Positions 1-7,907 of a stretch of 64,000 nucleotides of DNA are shown here, piece by piece. Position 1 is the stretch's first letter; every line of letters begins with the position of its first letter. The notes beneath the pieces are model-generated. The model saw nothing but the letters and a program-made list of their open reading frames with translations. It ran no database searches and had not been told where the DNA came from. A program made the translations under genes and the position numbers. Source of the DNA: Mesoterricola sediminis (lineage in GTDB: Bacteria > Acidobacteriota > Holophagae > Holophagales > Holophagaceae); assembly GCF_030295425.1 (NCBI RefSeq), contig NZ_AP027081.1:3951001-4015000 (forward strand). Reading direction: 5' to 3'.

Positions 1-283
1 CCGGGCCCTGGACCACTGGCTGGACCGGGAGCGCCTGGAACCCGCCATCGTGGCGGAGATCAGCGACGGCGCCCTCCTCAAGACCTTCGGAGGCGAAGGC
101 CGCGGCTTCCTGCCCGCCCCCGCCGTGCTGGAGGAGGCCATGGCCCGCCAGCACGGGCTCCATCCCGCCGGCGAGGTGCCGGGGATCCGGGAACGCATCT
201 ATGCCGTCTCCGCCGAGCGCCGCCTCCAGCACCCCGCCGTCCTCGCCATCCGGGAGGCCGCGGTCCGGGAGGTTTTCGTGTAG
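1..283 (+). CDS. LysR-family regulator, NhaR-like (C-terminal end only)
   Basis: The reading frame is open from the window edge (codons starting at position 2) to a TAG at 281-283, giving the last ~94 residues. They align by eye with the C-terminus of the complete NhaR-like regulator at 17324-18223: both contain IYAVSAERRL followed by HPAVLA, and both have a 'TFGxEGxGFL' stretch. This is therefore the end of the effector-binding domain of a paralogous LysR regulator. The DNA-binding half lies outside the window, so target and inducer cannot be judged. A DUF4239-type gene converges on it 20 bp downstream. Confidence 0.8.
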   Translation, partial: RALDHWLDRERLEPAIVAEISDGALLKTFGGEGRGFLPAPAVLEEAMARQHGLHPAGEVPGIRERIYAVSAERRLQHPAVLAIREAAVREVFV

Positions 284-303
284 GACGCTTGCTTGGCCGG
301 GCT

Positions 304-1101
304 CTAGGGTGCGGTCACCTGGCCGGGGCCCTGGATCCGCGTCCGCAGGTCCTCCAGGACGCGGTCCGAGGCCTGGAGCCGGATGAAGCCCAGGCGGGGG
401 TGCTCCAGGTCGATGACCACGTAGACCGTCACCGAGAAGATCAGGGCGAAGCCCAGGTGGTGCAGCCAGCTCCGGTTCCGCTCCTCGGCGCTGGCGTAGC
501 CGGCCACGAGGGCCCCGGAGGAGGCGAGGACTAAGAGCATGGCGTAGATCACGCCCGGGGGGTGGAGCTGGGAGGTCATCGCGCGGGTCGTCACGATGTT
601 GGCAAGCTCATTGACGGCGGGCACGACGAGGATGGAGACCTGCCCGCGCGGATCCCGGTCGCAGGCCGCCGCCGTCTCCTTCCAGAGCCGGTCCAGGAGC
701 TGCTGCACGTTCCGCGCCTGGGCCTGGTGGGCGGGGGTGTCCGGCGCCTCGCGGTAGTAGGCGATCCGGGCATCCAGGTACCGGCGGCACAGGTCCCGCA
801 GGGGCGGTTGTTCCTCGGGCCGCAGCAGGTCCAGGCGGTCGTAGGCGGTGCCGATGGCGTTGGCCTCCTGGGCGATGACCATGCGCCGGGCGTCGTACCG
901 GGTCGCCGCGCCCGAGAAGGTGAGGGCCATCACGAGGCCCAGGAGGCCGAACAGGGCCCCCTCCACCGGGCCCAGCTGGGTCCTGGCGTCCGGATGGGCT
1001 TCCCGGCGCGCGCAGCCCAGGCGACGCCCCACTTCCATCAGGACCAGCATCCCGGCGAGCAGGGCCAGGGAAACCCCCAAAGCTTCAAAAATGAAAGACA
1101 T
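304..1101 (-). CDS. DUF4239-type (bestrophin-like) membrane protein
   Basis: 265 residues from the ATG at 1101 (MSFIFEALG), chosen over a GTG 48 nt upstream because the upstream stretch is Gly/Arg-rich and the hydrophobic segment begins right after this Met. Four membrane helices are visible at about residues 6-24, 49-66, 187-205 and 220-236. A long charged segment lies between helices 2 and 3, with a conserved-looking 'QEANAIGTAYDRLDLL' stretch. This arrangement is typical of DUF4239 proteins, which are distantly bestrophin-like and of unproven function. No operon partner is evident. Confidence 0.75.
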   Translation of the reverse strand: MSFIFEALGVSLALLAGMLVLMEVGRRLGCARREAHPDARTQLGPVEGALFGLLGLVMALTFSGAATRYDARRMVIAQEANAIGTAYDRLDLLRPEEQPPLRDLCRRYLDARIAYYREAPDTPAHQAQARNVQQLLDRLWKETAAACDRDPRGQVSILVVPAVNELANIVTTRAMTSQLHPPGVIYAMLLVLASSGALVAGYASAEERNRSWLHHLGFALIFSVTVYVVIDLEHPRLGFIRLQASDRVLEDLRTRIQGPGQVTAP

Positions 1102-1164
1102 AGGCCGTCCGCCCCCCATGCCCCCCCAAGGTAGGCGGCGAACGGCCAAAGGCCAGTCCGGGGT

Positions 1165-1353
1165 TCAGGCTTCGGGCCCGGCCCCTTCCGGTCCCGGGGA
1201 CCCGAGGCCGGCGAGGCGCTCCCGGATCAGGGACCGCGCCTCCTGGAGCGTGGCCCCCTCCGCCTCCAGCGCCTCGCAGGCGGCCTGGTAGGGGACGGAC
1301 GCGGCCCGGAGGGCCTGGACGATGCCTTGGATGCGGGGTTCCACGGAGCACAC
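1165..1353 (-). CDS. small hypothetical protein
   Basis: A 62-residue frame from a GTG at 1353, lying 63 bp upstream of the DUF4239-type gene on the same strand. The N-terminal half is predicted helical and acidic (QALRAASVPYQAACEALEAE) and the end is Gly/Pro-rich. Codons end in G/C as in the neighbours, but no strong ribosome-binding site precedes it and I recognise no family. It could be a real short leader gene or a chance frame in GC-rich DNA. Confidence 0.35.
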   Translation of the reverse strand: MCSVEPRIQGIVQALRAASVPYQAACEALEAEGATLQEARSLIRERLAGLGSPGPEGAGPEA

Positions 1354-1503
1354 CAGATGGGATTGGATGAATCAAGCTTACCGCCACAGGCCTTGCCTGG
1401 CAAATTCACGTCAAGCGGCTGCGGAGATGATGCAAAGCGTCCCATTTCCCGTCCGGCGGGTTCCGGGCGCCGCTAGAATGCCCCCACACCAGGGAGACAA
1501 GCC

Positions 1504-2808
1504 ATGCGGTCGCTCGGCCATATCCTTCTGGGCGGAGTCCAGTTCGGCGAAGACGAGGAGCACGCCCAGTTCCAGTTCCGCTTCCTCTTCGTCATCGTCC
1601 TGTCCGGGATCTTCACCTCCGGGAGCTTCATCCTCGGCCACCTGGCCGAGGCCAATCCCATGGGGCCCGTCCACGCCACGGTCATGGGCCTCCACATCGC
1701 CGCCTGCGCCATCCTGGCCGGGCTCCTCTACGGCCGCAGGGACCGCTTCCGGGGCGTGGCCTGGGCCTACGGGGCCATCTGCCTGGGGGTGATGACCTCC
1801 GCCCTGGTCCACGTGCCCGCGGACGAGCTCCGGATCCTCTGGTTCTTCCTGAGCCTCCCCGCCTTCCACCTCCTCCTGGGCCCCCGGGCCGGGGCCGCCT
1901 ACGCCGTGGCCGCGATGGCCATCATCCTCGCCCTGAACCCCCGGCTCACGGCGGCCTATTCCGTCCACGCCCTCGCCACGGCCCTGGTCGGGATGACCTA
2001 CCTCGCGATCGTCTTCCACGCCTTCTCGAGCCGCTCGATCTCGTACCACGCGCAGCTGGTGGCCTCCAAGCAGCGCCTCCGCGCGTGGTCCCTGCGCGAC
2101 CCCCTGACGGGCCTGGCCAACCTGCGGGCCTACCGCGGGGCCGCGGACCAGGCCCTGGCGCTGGCGCGGCGGACCGGGACTCCCCTCGCGGTCCTCTTCA
2201 TCGACCTGGACCACTTCAAGCGCATCAACGACACCCACGGCCACGAGGCCGGCGATGCGGTCCTCGTGGCCGTGGCCCGGTGCCTGGCCTCCGAGGTCCG
2301 GTCCTCGGACACGGCAGGGCGCATCGGCGGGGAGGAATTCGCGGTGCTCCTGCCCGCCACGGACGGCGCCGGCGCCCTGGCCCTGGGCGAGAAGCTCCGG
2401 CGGGCCGTGGAGGCCCTGGAGATCCCCGCGGGGAGCGCCCGCCTCCGCGTCACCGCCAGCATCGGGGTGGCCGGGCTTTCGGGACACCACGCCGCCTACG
2501 AGGCCCTCCAGGCGGAGGCCGACGCCGCCATGTACCGGGCCAAGCAGGGCGGACGCAACCGCGTCGCGGTGCTCACGGACGACGGGGCCGGCACGGGCGG
2601 TCCGCCGCCCCTGGAGCCGGCGGCCTTCGAGGCCGCGAACTGCCCCGCCTGCGCCTTCGGGCGGGGCGAGGGCACGTGCCCCCTCGCGGCGGTGGTGCGG
2701 ACCCACGCCCATGCCCGCGCCGAGGCCGGCGAGATCCTCCTGGCCCTGGCGCCGCCCGACGGCGCTGGAGGGCGGGCCTGCGCCCTGGGCCGGAACCCGG
2801 CCGCCTGA
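1504..2808 (+). CDS. membrane diguanylate cyclase (GGDEF)
   Basis: 434 residues. Residues ~26-172 carry about six hydrophobic helices (a sensor module with no named domain I can assign), followed by a GGDEF domain at ~195-360 that makes c-di-GMP from two GTP. The signature loop is GGEEF at 275-279. An RxxD inhibitory site (R266, D269) lies five residues before it, so product feedback inhibition is likely retained. The metal/substrate stretch DLDHFKRINDTHGHEAGD is intact. An unusual C-terminal extension carries CPAC then C about eight residues later, possibly a small metal or redox site. The start is supported by AGGGAGA just upstream and a TAGAAT -10-like hexamer at 1474-1479. Confidence 0.9.
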   Translation: MRSLGHILLGGVQFGEDEEHAQFQFRFLFVIVLSGIFTSGSFILGHLAEANPMGPVHATVMGLHIAACAILAGLLYGRRDRFRGVAWAYGAICLGVMTSALVHVPADELRILWFFLSLPAFHLLLGPRAGAAYAVAAMAIILALNPRLTAAYSVHALATALVGMTYLAIVFHAFSSRSISYHAQLVASKQRLRAWSLRDPLTGLANLRAYRGAADQALALARRTGTPLAVLFIDLDHFKRINDTHGHEAGDAVLVAVARCLASEVRSSDTAGRIGGEEFAVLLPATDGAGALALGEKLRRAVEALEIPAGSARLRVTASIGVAGLSGHHAAYEALQAEADAAMYRAKQGGRNRVAVLTDDGAGTGGPPPLEPAAFEAANCPACAFGRGEGTCPLAAVVRTHAHARAEAGEILLALAPPDGAGGRACALGRNPAA

Positions 2809-2914
2809 GGCGCGGAAGCCCGGGGGGCCCAGGTATGATGGGCTGGGACGCCCCGCCGCCCCGCCCCGATCCCCATGACCCGGGTGGCCCCGGCCGCCCC
2901 AGCCCAGGACCCCC

Positions 2915-4870
2915 ATGGAACGCCTCATCGCTGGCTCGCCCGAGTCCCGCAGCCTCGACCTCGCCGCCGTCAACCTGGCCCGGATCCAGGCCCTCTTCCC
3001 GGACGCCGTGGTGGAGGGGCGGCTCGAGGTGGAAGCCCTCCGCCTGGCGGTCGGCGAACCGATCAGCGAGGGGGAGGAGCGCTACGGCCTCACCTGGCAC
3101 GGCAAACGCCGGGCGAAGCAGTTGGCCCTGACCCCCTCCACCGGCACCCTGCGCCCCCGCCCGGAAGAGAGCCTCGACTGGGACACCACCCGGAACCTGG
3201 TGATCGAGGGGGACAACCTGGAAGTGCTCAAGCTCCTCCAGAAGCCCTTCGCGGGGCGGGTGAAGCTGATCTACATCGACCCGCCCTACAACACCGGCCG
3301 GGATTTCGTGTACCCCGACAGCTACCAGGACACCCTGCGCAACTACCTGGAGGTCACGGGCCAGGCCGAGGAGGGGGCCCGGATCAGCTCCAACACCGAG
3401 GCCTCGGGCCGCTTCCACACCGACTGGCTGAACATGATGCTCCCCCGGCTCAGGCTGGCCCACAGCCTCCTCCAGCCGGCGGGGACCCTCCTGGCCTCCT
3501 GCGACGACAACGAGATGCCCCGCCTGCGCCTGCTCCTGGACGAGCTCTTCGGGGAGGAGAACTTCGTGGCCCAGCTGGTCTGGCAGCGCTCGCGGAAGGG
3601 CGACGCCAAGCTCATCGCCACCGTCCACGAGTACGTGCTCTGCTACGCCCGGGACAAGGAGGCCCTCCTGGAGGCCGGGATCTGGCGGAAACCCAAGGAG
3701 GGCGCCGACGAGGTGCTGGCCCACTACCGGGCCCTCCGGGCCCGGCTGGGCGGGGACCACGCCGCGATCCGCGAGGCCATGCAGGCCTTCTACCGGGGCC
3801 TGCCGGAGGGCGATCCCCGGCGGGCCCACCGGCACTACAACTGGTCCGACGACCGGGGCCTCTACTTCGCCGCCGACTTCGCCGGCCCGGACGACGGGCG
3901 TGCCTCCCGCCCCCGCCACGACATCCTCCACCCGGTCACGGGCAGGCCCTGCAAGAAGCCCTCCACGGGGTGGCGCTGGGACCAGGCCAAGACGGATTGG
4001 GCCCTGGCCCAGGTCCCGCCCCGGATCCACTTCGGCCCCGACGAGACCACCATTCCCACCCGGAAGAGCTACCTGGAGGAGATCGACAGCGAGCCCTTCA
4101 GTTCGGTCTTCTACCGCGACGGGCGGTCCGCGACGCTGGAGGTGGAGGCCCTGGTCGGCAAGGGCTGGTTCCCCTTCCCCAAGAACACGGACGTCCTCGC
4201 GGAGCTGATCGCCCTCGCCACCGGCCCGGAGGACCTCGTCCTGGACTTCTTCGCGGGGTCGGGAAGCACGGGCCACGCGGTCTGGAAGCTCAACGCCGGC
4301 TCGGGCTCCGCCCGGCGCTTCATCCTCGTCCAGCTCCCGGAGCCCACCGGCCGCGAACCCTACCGCACCATCGCCGACATCACCCGGCGGCGGCTGCGGG
4401 AGGCCGCCGCCCAGCTCCGGGCCGGCGGCGCGCGGGGGGACCTCGGCTTCCGCGCCTACCGCCTCGACACCTCCAACCTGCGGGCCTGGAACCCCCGGCC
4501 CGACGACCTCGCCGGCACCCTCTTCGAGGCCACCGACAACCTGGTCGAGGGCCGGACCCCGGAGGACCTCCTCGCCGAACTGTTCCTCAAACTGGGCTTC
4601 GATCCCGCCACCCCCGTGGCCACCCGGGCCATCGCGGGCCATACCGTCCACAGCGCCGGCGGAGGTCTCCTCATGGCCTGCCTCGACGCCGCCATCGGGG
4701 CCGACTACGAGGCCCTCGCCCAGGGCATCGCGGACTGGCGCTCCGAGCTTTCGCCGGCCGGGGAGACCACCCTCGTCTTCCGGGACGGCGCCTTCGCCGA
4801 CGACGTGGCCAAGACCAACCTGACGGCGATCCTGGCCCAGCGCGGGCTTAGCCACGTGCGGAGCCTGTGA
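2915..4870 (+). CDS. mod: type III restriction-modification DNA methyltransferase (Mod subunit)
   Basis: 651 residues, normal for Mod subunits. It is an N6-adenine-type methyltransferase with motif IV DPPYNTG at 122-128 followed ~320 residues later by the SAM-binding loop FFAGSGSTG (~446-453). That is the beta-class order seen in type III enzymes. The variable stretch between them (~160-400) should hold target recognition. Mod methylates one strand of an asymmetric site and confers specificity on the Res subunit encoded directly downstream. The gene pair overlaps or nearly abuts, indicating one transcript. A TATGAT -10-like hexamer lies at 2834-2839. Confidence 0.92.
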   Translation: MERLIAGSPESRSLDLAAVNLARIQALFPDAVVEGRLEVEALRLAVGEPISEGEERYGLTWHGKRRAKQLALTPSTGTLRPRPEESLDWDTTRNLVIEGDNLEVLKLLQKPFAGRVKLIYIDPPYNTGRDFVYPDSYQDTLRNYLEVTGQAEEGARISSNTEASGRFHTDWLNMMLPRLRLAHSLLQPAGTLLASCDDNEMPRLRLLLDELFGEENFVAQLVWQRSRKGDAKLIATVHEYVLCYARDKEALLEAGIWRKPKEGADEVLAHYRALRARLGGDHAAIREAMQAFYRGLPEGDPRRAHRHYNWSDDRGLYFAADFAGPDDGRASRPRHDILHPVTGRPCKKPSTGWRWDQAKTDWALAQVPPRIHFGPDETTIPTRKSYLEEIDSEPFSSVFYRDGRSATLEVEALVGKGWFPFPKNTDVLAELIALATGPEDLVLDFFAGSGSTGHAVWKLNAGSGSARRFILVQLPEPTGREPYRTIADITRRRLREAAAQLRAGGARGDLGFRAYRLDTSNLRAWNPRPDDLAGTLFEATDNLVEGRTPEDLLAELFLKLGFDPATPVATRAIAGHTVHSAGGGLLMACLDAAIGADYEALAQGIADWRSELSPAGETTLVFRDGAFADDVAKTNLTAILAQRGLSHVRSL

Positions 4871-4872
4871 CC

Positions 4873-7848
4873 ATGAAGCTGCACTTCGAGCCCGACCTCG
4901 ACTACCAGCGCACGGCCATCGAGGCCGTGTGCGCCCTGTTCCAGGGGCAGGAGAGGTGCCGCTCCGAGTTCACCGTGACCCGGGATTCCCGCCTGGGGTC
5001 CCCGGCCCTGGAGGGCCTCGACGCCACCCTCGGCGTCGGCAACCGGCTCCAGCTGCCGGACGGCGAGATCCACGCCAATCTCCGGGCCGTCCAGCTCCAG
5101 AACGGCATCCGCCAGTCCGCCGTCCTGGAATCGGGCGACTTCACCGTCGAGATGGAGACCGGCACCGGCAAGACCTATGTCTACCTGCGCACGATCTTCG
5201 AGCTGAACCGCCGCTACGGCTTCACCAAGTTCGTGATCGTCGTCCCTTCCGTCGCCATCAAGGAGGGCGTCTTCAAGTCCCTCCAGATCACCGAGGAGCA
5301 CTTCCGCGCCCTGTACGCCAACGTGCCTTTCGAGTACTTCGTCTACGACTCGGCCCGCCTGGGTCAGGTGCGCAACTTCGCCACCAGTCCGCACATCCAG
5401 GTCATGGTCGTGACCGTCGGCGCGATCAACAAGAAGGAGGTCAACAACCTCTACAAGGACAGCGAGAAGACCGGGGGCGACAAGCCCATCGACCTCATCC
5501 GCGCCACCAGCCCCGTCCTCATCGTGGATGAGCCCCAGAGCGTCGACGGCGGGCTGAAGGGGGAGGGCCGGAAGGCCCTCGCCGCCATGAACCCCCTCTG
5601 CACCCTCCGCTACTCCGCCACCCACGCGGAGAAGCACCACATGGTCTACCGCCTGGACGCGGTCGACGCCTACGAGCGGCGCCTCGTCAAGCAGATCGAG
5701 GTGGCCTCGGGCATGGTGGAGGGCGATCACAACACCCCCTACGCGCGCATCCTCGAGGTCGGCTCCCGGAAGGGCGCCGTCTGGGCCGTGGCGGAACTGG
5801 ACGTGGACCAGCGCGGCTCCGTCTCGAGGAAGCCCGTGCGCGTCGAGGACGGCGACGACCTGGAGCGGGTCACGGGCCGGGCCGTGTACCGGGACTGCCG
5901 CGTTGGCGAGATCCGCGCCGGGAAGGGCCGGGAGGCCGTCGAGATCCGCAGGCCGGGCTCCGAGCGCTGGCTGCGGCCCGGGGAGGCCATGGGCGGGGCC
6001 GCCGCCGGGGCCGTCCAGCGGCAGATGATCCGGCGCACCATCCGGGAGCACCTGGACAAGGAGCTGCGGCTCCGCCCCCTGGGCATCAAGGTGCTCAGCC
6101 TCTTCTTCATCGACCAGGTGGCCCGCTACCGCGAGGCCGGGCCCGACGGCGCGCCCGTGAAGGGGGAGTACGCCCGGATCTTCGAGGAGGAGTTCCGCAG
6201 CGCCATCCAACTGCCCGAGTACGCCCCCCTCCTCGGCGGGGAGGACCCCGCCGCCCTCGCCGCCGCGGTCCACGAAGGCTACTTTTCCGTCGACAAGCGG
6301 GGCGCCTGGTCCGACACGGGGGAGAGCAACGCGACCGACCGGGAGAACGCCGCCCGGGCCTACAACCTCATCATGCGGGACAAGGAGCGCCTCCTCAGCT
6401 TCGAGACGCCCCTGCGGTTCATCTTCAGCCACTCGGCCCTCCGGGAAGGCTGGGACAACCCCAACGTCTTCCAGATCTGCGCCCTCCGGGACATGGGGAC
6501 CGAGCGGGAGCGGCGCCAGACCCTCGGCCGGGGCCTCCGCCTGTGCGTCAACCAGGACGGCGAGCGCGTCCGGGACCGGCACGTGAACATCCTCACCATC
6601 ATCGCCCTGGAGAGCTACCAGGCCTTCGCCGAGAACCTCCAGAAGGAGATCGAGGCGGACACCGGGATCCGCTTCGGGGTGGTGGAGCCCCACCAGTTCT
6701 CCGCCCTCCCCGTCCCCGCCCCGGGCGGCGGCTCCGCGCCCCTGGGCGAGGCCGGCTCCCGGGCGCTGTGGGAGCACCTCCGCGCGCAGGGCTGGGTCGA
6801 CGCGGAGGGGAAGGTCCAGGACGCGCTCCGCCAGGCCCTCCGCGAAGGCACCTTCGCCCTCCCCGGGGACTGCCCCGCCCCGCCGGCCCTGGTGGCCGAC
6901 CTGCTCCGCAAGACGGCCGGCAGGCTCACCCTCCGGAACGCCGACGAGCGGCGGACGGTCCGCACCCGGGAGGCCGTCCTGCACGGCGCCGACTTCCGGG
7001 AGCTGTGGGAGCGGATCAAGCACAAGACCACGTACCGGGTGGCCTTCGACAACCAGGGCCTCCTCGAGGCCTGCGCCGCCGCGCTCGCCGCGGCGCCGCC
7101 CATTCCCCGCACCCGCCTCACCTGGCACCGCGCCAGCCTCGCCATCGGCAAGGGCGGCGTCGACGCCGCGGGCGCCTCGACCTCCGGCCCCCTGGCCCTG
7201 GCGGAGGAGGACGTGGAGCTGCCCGACATCCTCACCGAGCTCCAGGACCGCACCCAGCTCACCCGGCGCAGCCTGGCGCGCATCCTCGTGGACAGCGGCC
7301 GCCTCGAGGACTTCCGCCGCAACCCCCAGGCCTTCATCGAGACCGCCGCCGACGCGATCGGCTCCTGCAAGCGCCTCGCCCTGGTCCAGGGCATCCGCTA
7401 CCGGAAGCTGGGGGACCAGGCCTTCTACGCGCAGGAGCTCTTCGAGCAGGAGGAGCTCACCGGCTACATGAAGCACATGGTCGAGGCCCGGAAGAGCGTG
7501 CACGAGTACGTCGTCTACGACTCCGCGGGGGTGGAGCGGACCTTCGCCAAGGACCTCGAGCGGAACGAGGCGGTCAAGGTCTACGCCAAGCTCCCCTCCT
7601 GGTTCCGGGTGAACACGCCCCTGGGCACCTACAACCCGGACTGGGCCGTGCTCGTCGAGCAGGACGGCGGGGAGCGCCTCTACCTGGTGGTGGAGACCAA
7701 GGGCAGCCTGGACCCGGGCGACCTCCGCCCCGCCGAGGCGGCCAGGATCGCCTGCGGGCGCGCCCACTTCGAGGCCATCTCCGGGGAGGGCGGCGGGGCC
7801 CGCTACCTCGTGGCCCGGACGGCCGGGGACCTCTTCCAGGAGCCCTGA
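4873..7848 (+). CDS. res: type III restriction enzyme (Res subunit), SF2 helicase-nuclease
   Basis: 991 residues from ATG 4873; a GTG at 4867 overlapping the mod stop is an alternative. I prefer ATG because family members commonly start with a MKLHFEP-like sequence. Walker A is ETGTGKTYVY (~95-104), the helicase DEAD-like box reads DEPQ (~219), and a motif VI-like REGWDNPN segment lies near 525. A PD-(D/E)xK-type nuclease core is visible at the end: YNPDW (~920) and VVETKGS (~940). With Mod it translocates along DNA and cuts between two head-to-head unmodified sites. All key motifs are present, so the system looks active against phage or plasmid DNA. Confidence 0.92.
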   Translation: MKLHFEPDLDYQRTAIEAVCALFQGQERCRSEFTVTRDSRLGSPALEGLDATLGVGNRLQLPDGEIHANLRAVQLQNGIRQSAVLESGDFTVEMETGTGKTYVYLRTIFELNRRYGFTKFVIVVPSVAIKEGVFKSLQITEEHFRALYANVPFEYFVYDSARLGQVRNFATSPHIQVMVVTVGAINKKEVNNLYKDSEKTGGDKPIDLIRATSPVLIVDEPQSVDGGLKGEGRKALAAMNPLCTLRYSATHAEKHHMVYRLDAVDAYERRLVKQIEVASGMVEGDHNTPYARILEVGSRKGAVWAVAELDVDQRGSVSRKPVRVEDGDDLERVTGRAVYRDCRVGEIRAGKGREAVEIRRPGSERWLRPGEAMGGAAAGAVQRQMIRRTIREHLDKELRLRPLGIKVLSLFFIDQVARYREAGPDGAPVKGEYARIFEEEFRSAIQLPEYAPLLGGEDPAALAAAVHEGYFSVDKRGAWSDTGESNATDRENAARAYNLIMRDKERLLSFETPLRFIFSHSALREGWDNPNVFQICALRDMGTERERRQTLGRGLRLCVNQDGERVRDRHVNILTIIALESYQAFAENLQKEIEADTGIRFGVVEPHQFSALPVPAPGGGSAPLGEAGSRALWEHLRAQGWVDAEGKVQDALRQALREGTFALPGDCPAPPALVADLLRKTAGRLTLRNADERRTVRTREAVLHGADFRELWERIKHKTTYRVAFDNQGLLEACAAALAAAPPIPRTRLTWHRASLAIGKGGVDAAGASTSGPLALAEEDVELPDILTELQDRTQLTRRSLARILVDSGRLEDFRRNPQAFIETAADAIGSCKRLALVQGIRYRKLGDQAFYAQELFEQEELTGYMKHMVEARKSVHEYVVYDSAGVERTFAKDLERNEAVKVYAKLPSWFRVNTPLGTYNPDWAVLVEQDGGERLYLVVETKGSLDPGDLRPAEAARIACGRAHFEAISGEGGGARYLVARTAGDLFQEP

Positions 7849-7865
7849 CCCGCCGGTACGCGGGA

Positions 7866-7892
7866 AGGCCCGCCCCCGGCGGGGGCGGGCCT
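7866..7892. terminator. bidirectional hairpin terminator
   Basis: Twelve-base-pair GC stem (AGGCCCGCCCCC / GGGGGCGGGCCT) with a 3-nt loop, centred between the convergent res gene and the S9 peptidase gene. No T-tract is present, so it may act as a weak or Rho-assisted terminator for both. Confidence 0.6.
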
Positions 7893-7907
7893 CCGGAGCG
7901 GGAGCGC

